Part shown: positions 1-9,472 of the stretch, in pieces
How positions within the stretch are numbered: the first letter of the stretch is position 1
Layout of the letters: the number at the start of each line of letters is the position of its first letter
Source of the DNA: Shewanella sp.
Lineage (GTDB): Bacteria > Pseudomonadota > Gammaproteobacteria > Enterobacterales > Shewanellaceae
Length of the DNA stretch: 48,701 nt
Direction of reading: 5' to 3'
Assembly (NCBI GenBank): GCA_021462625.1
Contig: JAJNAU010000009.1
Span: 1 to 48,701, forward strand
Program-made: the position numbers and the translations under genes
Notes under the pieces: model-generated
The model's input: the letters and a program-made list of their open reading frames with translations, nothing else
What the model was told of the DNA's origin: nothing
Databases searched by the model: none

Positions 1-96
1 CAGGCACTCTCACAACTCGCCATATTTTTTGAAGGGCGTTTGGATAACGGGCTGGATATTTAATAACCTGACACAGAATTTTGAACGCCCTTTGGA
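1..96 (+). mobile_element. 3' end of an IS256-family insertion sequence (transposase C-terminus plus right inverted repeat)
   Basis: The first 63 bases read in frame as the last 20 residues of a transposase, ending at TAA (61-63). The tail, with the segment FFEGRLDN, resembles the C-terminus of IS256/mutator-type DDE transposases. After the stop, about 68-93 has the GACACAGAATTTTGAACGCC-like sequence expected of an IS256-family right terminal repeat. The element enters from the left, so its length and left end are not visible. It ends inside what looks like the start of an IS110-family transposase gene. The family call rests on a short peptide plus the terminal repeat and is fairly but not fully secure. 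Confidence 0.7.
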
Positions 97-139
97 AAGA
101 AGATTTGCCTATATCTATACCGATGATGTTATGCTTCAT
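94..139 (-). pseudogene. N-terminal remnant of an IS110-family transposase, cut by the IS256-type element
   Basis: Read on the minus strand from ATG at 139, the product begins MKHNIIGIDIGKSSFQ. This matches the first strand of the RuvC-like DEDD domain of IS110/IS1111 transposases, where the Asp of GIDI is the first catalytic acid. An AGAGG ribosome site precedes the ATG. Homology stops after about 15 codons at the end of the neighbouring IS256-type repeat, so the gene was probably broken by that insertion. The remainder would lie left of the window. The fragment is short, but the motif and ribosome site support the call. Confidence 0.6.
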
Positions 140-161
140 AATGGCTCGCCTCTTTAAATTC

Positions 162-191
162 TCACCTCCTAACCTAACGGTTTGGAGGTGA
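162..191. repeat. Strong hairpin in the IS110-side noncoding end
   Basis: TCACCTCC (162-169) pairs with GGAGGTGA (184-191), and AACC (171-174) pairs with GGTT (179-182) around a 4-base loop. This gives a nearly perfect 12-bp stem. On the minus strand it lies in the leader of the IS110-type transposase remnant. IS110 elements can encode a structured bridge RNA in a noncoding end, so this could be part of one. It could equally be a simple terminator or subterminal structure after potI. Confidence 0.5.
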
Positions 192-274
192 GGCGGACCA
201 TCTAATTAAGCCGAACCTTATGAGCCCGGCTTCCATCCATTAACGACCTGTATCCAGCCTTGATGGTCTGGCCA

Positions 275-1072
275 TCATGCCGCCCTTCTTTCCGTCCGTC
301 GGGCGATATACCAGGCGATCAGGGAGACCGCCAGAATAATCAAGGTTGCCAGCGCGTTTATCTTGGGTGACACCCCCATACGCACCGAGCTGAATACCAC
401 CATAGGTAGGGTGGTTGCCCCCGGCTCTGAGGTAAATCTGGCAATCACCAGATCATCCAGTGACAAACTGAAGGACAACAACCAGCCTGCCAGCAGTGCC
501 GGCATGATCATCGGCACTGTGATGAGGAAAAAGGTCTTCAGCGGAGTTGCGCCCAAATCCATGGCGGCTTCCTCGATGGAGCGAACCAGCTCCCGCAGAC
601 GAGCCGACACCACCACGGCCACATAAGCCGCACAAAAGGTGGAGTGCGCAATCCAGATGGTCAATCTGCCCCGCTCCGCTGGCCAACCCAGCATGTCCGC
701 CATATGCACAAACAAAAGCAGCAGCGACAAACCTGTGATCACCTCAGGCATCACCAGCGGCGCCGTAACCATGCTGGAGAGCGACATCTTCAGCCAGGAG
801 CGCTTGAAGCGGGTCATCACAAAGGCTGCCATGGTACCCAGCACCACGGCCATGGAGGCGGAGTAAAAGGCGATCACCAGACTGGTCCACAGCGCATCCA
901 GCAGTTGCTCATCTTTGAGCAGCTCCAGATACCATTTACCGGAAAAACCGCCCCAGACAGTCACCAGCTTGGAGGCGTTGAAGGAGTAAAACACCAGAAT
1001 AAACAAAGGCGCATACAGAAACACCAATCCCAGGCACAGTGCCAGGGATGAAGCACTAGGCCGTTTCATCAA
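275..1072 (-). CDS. potI: Putrescine ABC transporter permease PotI
   Basis: This 265-residue inner-membrane permease is one of the two membrane subunits of the PotFGHI putrescine importer. It has about six hydrophobic segments, the first at residues 9-31. The EAA loop that docks on the ATPase is EAAMDLGA at 168-175. Length and sequence fit PotI rather than PotC, because the neighbours are in potFGHI order. Its ATG overlaps the potH stop (ATGA), showing translational coupling. The gene ends in ERRAA, about 135 bases from insertion-sequence debris. It appears intact, but its ATPase partner is broken upstream, so the transporter may not work. Confidence 0.93.
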   Translation of the reverse strand: MMKRPSASSLALCLGLVFLYAPLFILVFYSFNASKLVTVWGGFSGKWYLELLKDEQLLDALWTSLVIAFYSASMAVVLGTMAAFVMTRFKRSWLKMSLSSMVTAPLVMPEVITGLSLLLLFVHMADMLGWPAERGRLTIWIAHSTFCAAYVAVVVSARLRELVRSIEEAAMDLGATPLKTFFLITVPMIMPALLAGWLLSFSLSLDDLVIARFTSEPGATTLPMVVFSSVRMGVSPKINALATLIILAVSLIAWYIARRTERRAA

Positions 1073-1992
1073 GCTTTCTCCAGCGCGCGCCCCTGAGCGC
1101 GGTTAAACAACATCATGGGAATGAACAGCAGCACCAGCATGACGATTGCCAGTGCCGATGCCACCGGCCAGTCGCGATTGTTGAAAAACTCCTGCCACAG
1201 CACCTTACCGATCATCAGCGAATCCGGTCCGCCCAGCAGCTCAGGGATCACAAACTCGCCTACCGCCGGAATGAACACCAGCATGCAACCGGCAATCATC
1301 CCACCTTTGGACAAGGGCAAGGTCACCCGTGCGAACGCCTGCCATTTGCGCGCCCCCAAATCCGCCGCCGCCTCCAGCAGTGAGCCATCCAGCTTCGACA
1401 GGGTCGAGTACAAGGGCAGGATCATAAAGGGCAGATAGGCGTAGATGATGCCAATATACACAGCCAGATTGGTATTGAGTATGTGCAGCGGCTTGTCAAT
1501 CATCCCGACCCACAAAAGCACTGAATTAATGACCCCATCCCTCGACAGCAGTCCCATCCAGGCGTAAATGCGAATAAGGAATGAAGTCCAGCTGGGCAGC
1601 ATCACCAACAGCAGCAGCAAGGGCTGATGCCGTCTGGGGGCTTTGGCAATGGCATAAGCCATTGGATAGCCAATCAGCAAACAGCCTGCCGTGGCGATAG
1701 CCGCCGTTTTCAGCGAACTAAAATAGGCGGTGTAATACAGAGGGTCGTCCGCCAGCAGCAGATAATTCCCCAGATTGATAAACACCTGCAGCAACTCATC
1801 ACTGTAACTGAAAGTCGGCTCATAGGGCGGGATCGCCATGGCGGCTGTTGAGAAGCTTATCTTCAGTACAATGGCAAACGGCAAACAAAAAAACAGCAAC
1901 AGCCACAGCAGTGGAAAGCCCATCACCAGACTACGGCCACTCAACCCGGGCAGCGCAATTCTGCCCCCAAACCAGCGCTTCAGTTCCATCAT
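1069..1992 (-). CDS. potH: Putrescine ABC transporter permease PotH
   Basis: This is the second inner-membrane permease of the putrescine importer, 307 residues with about six membrane spans beginning near residue 22. The EAA loop EAAADLGA is at 207-214, in the BPD_transp_1 domain. The start overlaps the potG stop (ATGA), and its own stop overlaps the potI start in the same way. An alternative start one codon later is possible, since the protein begins with two Met. No disruption is seen. Confidence 0.93.
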   Translation of the reverse strand: MMELKRWFGGRIALPGLSGRSLVMGFPLLWLLLFFCLPFAIVLKISFSTAAMAIPPYEPTFSYSDELLQVFINLGNYLLLADDPLYYTAYFSSLKTAAIATAGCLLIGYPMAYAIAKAPRRHQPLLLLLVMLPSWTSFLIRIYAWMGLLSRDGVINSVLLWVGMIDKPLHILNTNLAVYIGIIYAYLPFMILPLYSTLSKLDGSLLEAAADLGARKWQAFARVTLPLSKGGMIAGCMLVFIPAVGEFVIPELLGGPDSLMIGKVLWQEFFNNRDWPVASALAIVMLVLLFIPMMLFNRAQGRALEKA

Positions 1993-3113
1993 GTTCTCAG
2001 CACCACGCCACTAGTAGCCTCCCAGCTGATATAGACATTGTCATCCCAGGTGGGGTGATCGGCGCCGCGCTCACGGTTGGTCATGGAGCATTGCACTATC
2101 TGGCCGTTTTCCAGTTTGATGTAATACACAGAGATGCCACCCAGATAAGCGATATCGTGCACCATGCCCGCAGCCCAGTTGTATTGCTGAACCGGTTTTT
2201 CCCGGCTGATCAACGTCTTTTCCGGACGCACCGCCAGCCAACAGTGTTTGTCCTCGATATTGGTAGCAATACCGTGGCCAATATAGAATGGCTGTGGCAG
2301 GCTGACAGAGCGGATAATGGCGTGGTCCGCCTTATCCTCGACAATCTCACCCTCGAACAGGTTTACCGAACCGATAAACTCGGCCACCATGCGGCTGTTG
2401 GGCGCCTCATAGATATCCATGGGTGTGCCGGTCTGTACCACCCAGCCTTCGCTCATGATGGACATACGCCCGGCCATCGTCATGGCCTCTTCCTGATCAT
2501 GGGTCACCATTACACAGGTCACGCCAACCCGCTCCAGGATCTCCACCACCTCCAGCTGCATCTGAGTGCGCAGCTTTTTATCCAGCGCCCCCATGGGCTC
2601 GTCCAGCAGCAGTAACTTGGGACGTTTGGCCAGAGAACGGGCCAGCGCGACCCGCTGACGCTGACCACCGGACAATTGATGGGGCTTGCGTTTGGCATAC
2701 TGCTCCATGCGTACCAGGCGCAGCATCTCAGCCACGCGCTCAGTAATTTCCGCTTTGGGCAGTTTGTCCTGTTTCAGGCCAAAGGCGATATTCTGCTCCA
2801 CAGTCATATGGGGAAACAACGCATAGGACTGGAACATCATATTGATTGGGCGCTCGTAGGGAGGCAACTCAGTAATATCCTGACCGTCAAGGAAAATACG
2901 CCCTTCGCTTGGGGTTTCAAAACCCGCCAGCATACGCAGCAATGTGGTCTTGCCTGAGCCAGACCCCCCCAACAGTGCAAAAATCTAGCCCCGGTTGATG
3001 CACAGGGACACTTCATCGACGGCACGCACGCCGTCAAAAATCTTGCTGACACGATCAATGTGCAGCAGTACATCAGGAGTGTTCGGGTGGTTGCCGGAAA
3101 CAGCAGTGCTCAT
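1989..3113 (-). pseudogene. potG: Putrescine ABC transporter ATPase PotG, interrupted by an in-frame TAG
   Basis: Reading from ATG 3113 gives a 374-codon PotG frame, close to the usual 377-residue length. Codon 43 is TAG (2985-2987), between INRG and IFALLGGSGSGKT. Family members have Glu (GAG) here, so a single G-to-T change explains the stop. Downstream everything is conserved: Walker A at 49-56, Q-loop Gln 95, LSGGQ at 147-151, Walker B LLLLDEP at 167-173, switch His 205, and a TOBE-type C-terminal domain. A restart at TTG 2972 would begin exactly at Walker A, lacks a ribosome site, and would miss the first strands of the nucleotide-binding fold. Unless the stop is read through or is a base-call error, the ATPase is not made. 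Confidence 0.85.
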
Positions 3114-3213
3114 AAAAATCTCCAACCCAATAAAACATCAACGCCAGAGCTGCTGTTGCCAGCACTCCGGCGTCTTTTTATAACGAAACAGTTACATCCT
3201 GAGGCAGGATGGA

Positions 3214-4408
<1,195 letters not shown>

Positions 4409-4697
4409 CCTTCATTGTATAAAAAAGCGGCAAAAAGCACTGGATTTTTTGAGATCCTGCGCCGGAGTTAAATATTTTCTCTGTCAGGGGAATGGCAAAC
4501 TGCAGCCACAATCACAAAAACCAGCGTCTGCGCCCTATTAAAATGATGGTCAGGCAGGAGACGGTAATTCCGTCTTGGGTGAGCAGCAGCTGGTGAAAAC
4601 ACCCTAGCACTGCTGTCTTGTTAAATTTTATGTTAGAGTCATGACAATCAAGTTCAGCGCCGTCCCCCACCCTTCCAGACGTTCAAGGAGATTGTAA

Positions 4698-5042
4698 GTG
4701 GCTGATAACATCATAAAAACTCTATTCCTGGCGTTCGCCGTTTATGTGATTTATAAGTTGCTGTTTGCCCGGAAGTCGGGCCTGATCCTGATGGAAATGC
4801 ACTTTAAGGATGGTCGCATGATCAGTCACAAAGGCAAAATTCAGGACAGGTTCGAGCGGGAAGTCAGGGCGCTGGCTAAAAAAGAAAAGCTCACCTGCGT
4901 GATCCGCGCCGAGCGCAGTGGCAGTGTGCACCTGCATGTCTCTGCCAATGTGGGCGACAATCTGACCCAGCAAATCCGTAATCTGTTTCCCTTTGAGTAC
5001 TACGAGAAAGTCACTGCCGACAACAGCAAGAAGGTCAGCTGA
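4698..5042 (+). CDS. Small membrane-anchored protein of the DUF3634 type
   Basis: The product is 114 residues from a GTG start, with AAGGAG 8 bases upstream. The N-terminus has one hydrophobic segment (about residues 5-23, including LFLAFAVYVIYKLLF). A soluble basic domain follows, with the segment HFKDGRMISHKGKIQDRF. This layout resembles the DUF3634 family of Shewanella and Vibrio, whose function is unknown. The protein is probably held in the inner membrane with its body in the cytoplasm. It diverges from potF and has no evident operon partner. Confidence 0.75.
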   Translation: MADNIIKTLFLAFAVYVIYKLLFARKSGLILMEMHFKDGRMISHKGKIQDRFEREVRALAKKEKLTCVIRAERSGSVHLHVSANVGDNLTQQIRNLFPFEYYEKVTADNSKKVS

Positions 5043-5302
5043 CAGCAATGCCGATAAGGCACTGTATCAGGCCAATGACCATAACAGTACAGAGATCTTT
5101 CGGGCGGGAATGAAATACCTGAAGGATCAGGCCATCAGTATGGATAATGTCGCCACAGGCGATGATGCGTCGCCCCAATACTGAGCGGGCATCAGCTTAA
5201 ATCCCCCGCAGGGTTGACGGCGCTTCAAGAGCATTGTTCAATCAAACTCGGTTCTTTTCACAACAAACCAATAACATTAATCTTAACCACGTGAGGGACA
5301 TC

Positions 5303-5635
5303 ATGAACCGGGAAATGAAAGCGCTGCTGCTTAATGCCTTTGTCTGTCCCGGCAGCGGGCATCTGCTGCTGGGCAAAAAATGGCAGGGATGGGGCATAGT
5401 GGTACTTGGCACCATCAGCCTGACTCTGATGATGACCGACATACTGTCGGTATCACAACAGATAGCCGATGGTATTCTGGCGGGCCGATTACCCTTAGAT
5501 CCCGCCAACATCATCGCTGAGGTACAGCTGCGAATACAGTCTATCAAAGGGATCACCTCGGCATTCTGGTTACTGATCGCAACCTGGGCGATTGCGGTGC
5601 TGGATAGCATCAGAATTGTTGCTTTTGGCAAATAA
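5303..5635 (+). CDS. Small two-span membrane protein of unknown function
   Basis: This is a 110-residue hydrophobic protein. The start at ATG 5303 is chosen for the GAGGG 6 bases upstream; the open frame extends further 5' but lacks a ribosome site there. One membrane segment is around residues 29-47 (IVVLGTISLTLMMT) and another around 85-103 (FWLLIATWAIAVLDSI). The segment NAFVCPGSGHLLLGKKWQGW near the start resembles the short P-G-x-G-H-x-x-x-G motif of many small TM2-like membrane proteins. It converges on the DUF3833 gene, 31 bases away. No specific function can be given. Confidence 0.7.
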   Translation: MNREMKALLLNAFVCPGSGHLLLGKKWQGWGIVVLGTISLTLMMTDILSVSQQIADGILAGRLPLDPANIIAEVQLRIQSIKGITSAFWLLIATWAIAVLDSIRIVAFGK

Positions 5636-5666
5636 ACCCTATAGCAACAAGCCACACTGGCAACGG

Positions 5667-6194
5667 TCAGTGCTGCGTCTTTTGAATGACCAGTGTCACC
5701 TGCGCCACTGTGATGCCAAATTTGTTGATGTCGCTGCGGTTGATAATGGTGTGCCCGTCAACCAGAAACATCCAGTCATCGAAGCTAACCGCATATTCGC
5801 TGCCATCAACAGGCAGCAGCATTTCGTACTGCCATCTCAGGGCACTGCCGACAGCCTGCCCCTGTGCCTCTCCGAGTATATCTCCGGCACGGCCACGATA
5901 TTTACCCTCTCCCAGTGAATCAATGACCCAGACACGTTTCTGAATTTCGCCATCGTCATAGATAAAGTCTTCATCCAGCGTCAGTTGGTTATCCCGCCAG
6001 GACGCCTTCATGCTGACATTGAACTTACGCACCACCCTGCCGGAAAAATCCTGAACCACGCCGGATGCCGTAAGATCCCCCTGAAAAAACTCCTCCAGTA
6101 CCAGTCTGGGCTGAGTATCCCGGTAATCCTGAATATCCACGCTGCCACAGCCGGACATCATCAAGACCAGAAACAACGCCATTAACAATCGCAT
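5667..6194 (-). CDS. DUF3833 family lipoprotein
   Basis: The product has 175 residues with a lipoprotein signal: a hydrophobic stretch followed by the lipobox MSGC, placing the lipidated Cys near residue 16. The rest is β-rich, with charged segments such as FSGRVVRKFNVSMKASWRD, typical of DUF3833. It is the last gene of the eleven-gene operon, and its start overlaps the preceding gene by 13 bases. In related operons DUF3833 proteins accompany a Cfa-type methyltransferase and a DUF1365 protein, which suggests a role at the membrane with modified lipids. This is inference from context, as no activity is known to me. Confidence 0.85.
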   Translation of the reverse strand: MRLLMALFLVLMMSGCGSVDIQDYRDTQPRLVLEEFFQGDLTASGVVQDFSGRVVRKFNVSMKASWRDNQLTLDEDFIYDDGEIQKRVWVIDSLGEGKYRGRAGDILGEAQGQAVGSALRWQYEMLLPVDGSEYAVSFDDWMFLVDGHTIINRSDINKFGITVAQVTLVIQKTQH

Positions 6195-6832
6195 GTTTTC
6201 TCTCCCAACAATTGAGCTCTGAGCTCAGGACGGCTGGTATCGGGCGACAGCCAAATCGCCAGAAATGCCCGGGCAAACCCGGGCTCAGACACAGCCCCCA
6301 ACCGTTCACCATTAAAATAGAACTGCCCGATATCCGCTGAGTGACAATCAAATGACAATGATTGTCCCCGTTGCACATCTGGCCAGAGATCCTGCAAAGC
6401 CTGATGCCAGCTAGCGATCTCTGATGGCGGATAACCCAGGAGCTGCCATTGCTCCAGGGTTGCCTCAAGCAGGTCCTTGGCCTCAATATCCCTTAAGTAT
6501 TCGATCTGCAGCCTGATCGGATAATCACCTGAGCGGTATTGCCCCGTGGGCGTGAACAACCCAGCGCGGTACAAATCAAACCACAGCAGACTCATTTGCC
6601 CCCGCCCCACTTCGCGCCATAAAATACTTTGCTTTGCCGTTTGTGACTGCCCGACTTTACCCATTGCAATCCCGGATAATTCGCCGGAAAACGCCGGTTT
6701 CACAGCCAACGGCAATGACATCAGCAGTGACAAAAACAGTGACGTATAAAAGGGCGCTAAACGCGATAACAATGCCAAACAGCGAACCCTTACCAGATCC
6801 GCCAACCAGCCTTGCAAAGGATAGCTATTCAT
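6182..6832 (-). CDS. Chalcone-isomerase-like exported protein
   Basis: This is a 216-residue protein. Its N-terminus has a hydrophobic stretch (about residues 18-45, LALLSRLAPFYTSLFLSLLM) that could be a long signal sequence or anchor. The segments FDLYRAGLFTP and YPIRLQIEYLRDI are typical of the chalcone isomerase-like fold (CHI-like/DUF2987-type group). In bacteria this fold often binds fatty acids or acts outside flavonoid metabolism. The start overlaps the upstream stop by one base (TGATG), so the two are translationally coupled. Given its neighbours, binding or processing a modified fatty acid is plausible but unproven. Confidence 0.75.
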   Translation of the reverse strand: MNSYPLQGWLADLVRVRCLALLSRLAPFYTSLFLSLLMSLPLAVKPAFSGELSGIAMGKVGQSQTAKQSILWREVGRGQMSLLWFDLYRAGLFTPTGQYRSGDYPIRLQIEYLRDIEAKDLLEATLEQWQLLGYPPSEIASWHQALQDLWPDVQRGQSLSFDCHSADIGQFYFNGERLGAVSEPGFARAFLAIWLSPDTSRPELRAQLLGEKTCDC

Positions 6833-7350
6833 CAGGGAGTCTCCGTCAATTCAGTCCGTCTGTCAGCGCTACTCATTCGCGCCAACCAAACAGCCAAGGG
6901 CAACAGCAACAGCCAGATAATTCCCAATATCGAGGCTGTCGTCCCTTCGCCCCAGGGCATAGACACCGCCTCAAATCGGCTACCCGCCAGATAGCTGAAC
7001 GGGCCAGCTACTGCGCCCAACAAAGCCACGCTCCACACAGGCAAACCTTTTAAAAAGCTCAGGCTGGCATTGATGCTAAGAGCAAAATGCAGCCACAGCA
7101 GACCAAGCCACCAGGGCAGTGACGGGAACAGAAAAACACCCGACCAGATCAGCAGACCATCGATGGCGATACCAATCAGTGCCACCTGCCACATCAAGCG
7201 AATATCTGCCCGGCGACAGGGTGTAAACAGCAAGTGAGCCAGCAACAAAATCAGACTGACAGGCACAAAGGCATTGCCAATCAGCACCCCGCCCCACCAC
7301 ACAAGTTGAAAACTCAGTGCATTACCTAAAATCCAAACCTTTCCTGACAT
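6832..7350 (-). CDS. DUF2878 family integral membrane protein
   Basis: The product has 172 residues, almost entirely hydrophobic, with about five membrane segments, for example FVPVSLILLLAHLLF and ILGIIWLLLLPLAVWLA. It matches the layout of DUF2878 proteins, which recur beside Cfa-type methyltransferases in marine gammaproteobacteria. ATG 7350 has GGTG upstream and lies 20 bases after the end of the methyltransferase gene. Its stop overlaps the next start. It is probably an inner-membrane component of the lipid-modifying part of this operon; its function is unknown. Confidence 0.8.
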   Translation of the reverse strand: MSGKVWILGNALSFQLVWWGGVLIGNAFVPVSLILLLAHLLFTPCRRADIRLMWQVALIGIAIDGLLIWSGVFLFPSLPWWLGLLWLHFALSINASLSFLKGLPVWSVALLGAVAGPFSYLAGSRFEAVSMPWGEGTTASILGIIWLLLLPLAVWLARMSSADRRTELTETP

Positions 7351-7370
7351 AGTTTTTCACCGAAATCAGG

Positions 7371-8615
7371 TCACTGAGCGATAACCGGCCGATAGCCGGG
7401 TTTTGCGGCCACAAAATGGACTGTCCCTGTGGTACGCTCCAGAAAACCGCCTTCGCAGTAACACAGATAGAAACGCCACATACGGATGAAGTCTTCACCA
7501 TATCCAAGGGCGCGGATCGCCCTGAGCGAAGCCTCGAAGTTTTCCCGCCAGTGGGCCAGAGTTTTGGCATAATCCATCCCGATATCGTCCAGTTGCATCA
7601 GCACCATGTCGCTGTGGCGCGTCATCTGTAGGGTCATCTGACTGACCGAAGGCAAACTCCCTCCAGGGAAAATGTACTTCTGAATAAAATCCACGCCCTT
7701 GCGGTAGCTGTCATAACGCTGATCGGCAATGGTAATCGCCTGCAGTAACATGCAACCATCGGCCTTGACCAGGCTGCTGAGTTTGGCGAAAAAGCCCGGC
7801 AGATACTCATGACCGACAGCTTCAATCATCTCAATAGATACCAGCCTGTCATACTGGCCCTGCAACAGGCGATAATCCTGCTTGAGCAAAGTTATACGAT
7901 CACTCAGGCCTTCCGCTTCCACCCGCGCCCTGGCGTACTCGTACTGGGCATCGGATATGGTGGTCGTTGTGACCCTGACGTCATAGTGTTTGGCGGCATA
8001 AATGGCCAGCGCACCCCAGCCGGTCCCTACCTCCAGCAGGGTTTGACCCGGCTGCAAATCAAGCCGCTCACAGATGGTTTGCATCTTATGCTGCTGCGCC
8101 TGCGCCAGACTCATATCCGCCCGGGGGTAGATGGCGCTGGAATAAAGCATCTCTTTGTCGAGGAATTGCTGATACAGGGCATTACCCAGATCATAGTGAG
8201 CCAGAATATTTCGTTTTGAGCCTTCCCTAGTATTCCGCCTCAGCAGATGTCCGAGTCGATTCAGCGGTCCGGTCAGCCAGCCAAAACGGCGCTCAATATC
8301 GTCAAGCAGGCTCATGTTGGCGGCAAACAGCCGGATAACCGCAGTCAGGTCGGGGGTGTCCCAGCCTCCGGCAATATAAGACTCCGCCGCGCCAATAGAT
8401 CCACCTACCAGCACCTGCCGGTAGAAGCAACCGTCATGCACCTCAATCTCAGCCTGCCAGTGGCTGTGCTTATCACCAAACCAGTGCTCGCCGCTGTGCT
8501 CGCGGATCATCAGGCCACCTGTGGCCAGTTTGCCCAGTGCGCTGAGCAGTAAGCGTCTGGCCTGCTCGTCTGTCCATGACATTTTTTTGTCGATTCGGGT
8601 TGCTGTAGTTTCCAT
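7371..8615 (-). CDS. Cyclopropane-fatty-acid-synthase-type SAM methyltransferase
   Basis: This 414-residue enzyme of the Cfa family uses S-adenosylmethionine to add a methylene or methyl group at a double bond of a phospholipid acyl chain. The SAM-binding motif EVGTGWG is at 195-201. The YDLGN segment preceding the domain is at 141-145, followed by MLYSSAIY. An N-terminal lipid-binding-like region of about 130 residues is present as in true Cfa. GHEYLPGFF and the C-terminal CYCEGGF segments also fit. It starts 26 bases after the DUF1365 gene. The operon context (FAD oxidoreductase, DUF1365, photolyase) suggests a stress-induced acyl modification, either a cyclopropane or a methylated furan-type precursor, rather than stationary-phase Cfa. 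Confidence 0.88.
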   Translation of the reverse strand: METTATRIDKKMSWTDEQARRLLLSALGKLATGGLMIREHSGEHWFGDKHSHWQAEIEVHDGCFYRQVLVGGSIGAAESYIAGGWDTPDLTAVIRLFAANMSLLDDIERRFGWLTGPLNRLGHLLRRNTREGSKRNILAHYDLGNALYQQFLDKEMLYSSAIYPRADMSLAQAQQHKMQTICERLDLQPGQTLLEVGTGWGALAIYAAKHYDVRVTTTTISDAQYEYARARVEAEGLSDRITLLKQDYRLLQGQYDRLVSIEMIEAVGHEYLPGFFAKLSSLVKADGCMLLQAITIADQRYDSYRKGVDFIQKYIFPGGSLPSVSQMTLQMTRHSDMVLMQLDDIGMDYAKTLAHWRENFEASLRAIRALGYGEDFIRMWRFYLCYCEGGFLERTTGTVHFVAAKPGYRPVIAQ

Positions 8616-8641
8616 AACGCAGACCTTCTGTTGTTTACTGT

Positions 8642-9472
8642 TTACCTCTGGGGATCACCAGATTTAGTGGCTGATTTCGAGCCTCCCGGATGGCCGACGA
8701 AGGGAATGCCCTTAACAAACAGCCTGAGCGCTTGCCAGTAAATCCCCGCAATAATGCGCCCGGTCATCAAGGGGAAACGCCTGACCATAGTCGCCAGACT
8801 GGCAGGTGTAAACGGCTGACGGGCAAGCTCCAGCGAGGCACTGAACAGTCGCTGCTCACCCTGATTGTCTATGCCAATACGTAATTGCTGTGCCGGTGGT
8901 ATCACCCGCCAAAAATATTTCATGTTCAGATCCATAAAGGGCGAGACATGGAACACCTTGTCACTGGTATCGACCACTTTGTCCTTCGCCTGACTGTCGA
9001 CAGCAGCAAGGTCCACCAGATAGTAATGACGCTCGTTCCAAGGGGTATTGCTGACCTCTGCCAGCAGATAAAGGGGTTGCCCGGCTTGATAGCAAAAGAA
9101 GAAATTAACCGGACTGAAATACAAGCCAAAGTGCCTTATCTGACCCGCAAACAGGATGTTACTGCAGGGATTTTTGGCCCCCAGTTGTACCAGCATCAGC
9201 TCCACCCGTTTTTTCAGTGACCGAACGCAATATTCCTGCCCCCTCCCCACGCCGTCTCGCAGGTAGTCAGCAGCACGAAAACTCAAAGGTGCCCAGCCGG
9301 TCGCAGAAAACCAGCGCGAACAGGACTCAAGCTGCGGCACTTCATCCAAGTCCAGCACCAGCATTCCCATCTCATACTGAAAGCCATGGCGGCGCGGATG
9401 GCGTCGCAGATGCCGGACCCGCCCCAGATAAACACCGCTGACCAGTTCTTGCGGCGAAGCCTCTGCCGTCAT
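8642..9472 (-). CDS. DUF1365 family protein
   Basis: The product has 276 residues. The start at ATG 9472 is chosen because it overlaps the upstream stop (ATGA) and has GGAGG about 6 bases before it; a TTG at 9487 is less likely. Family signs are the opening YLGRVRHLRRHPRRHGFQY, the segment FGLYFSPVNFFFCY, and later VSNTPWNERHYYLV and KVFHVSPFMDLNM. DUF1365 proteins nearly always sit between an FAD-dependent amine-oxidase-like protein and a Cfa-type methyltransferase, exactly as here. They are thought to help in modifying membrane acyl chains, but the reaction is not established. Confidence 0.9.
   Translation of the reverse strand: MTAEASPQELVSGVYLGRVRHLRRHPRRHGFQYEMGMLVLDLDEVPQLESCSRWFSATGWAPLSFRAADYLRDGVGRGQEYCVRSLKKRVELMLVQLGAKNPCSNILFAGQIRHFGLYFSPVNFFFCYQAGQPLYLLAEVSNTPWNERHYYLVDLAAVDSQAKDKVVDTSDKVFHVSPFMDLNMKYFWRVIPPAQQLRIGIDNQGEQRLFSASLELARQPFTPASLATMVRRFPLMTGRIIAGIYWQALRLFVKGIPFVGHPGGSKSATKSGDPQR

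Noticed and set aside
4993..5184. Short open frame overlapping the end of the DUF3634 gene
   Set aside because: It begins inside the previous gene in another frame, has no ribosome site and no family resemblance.
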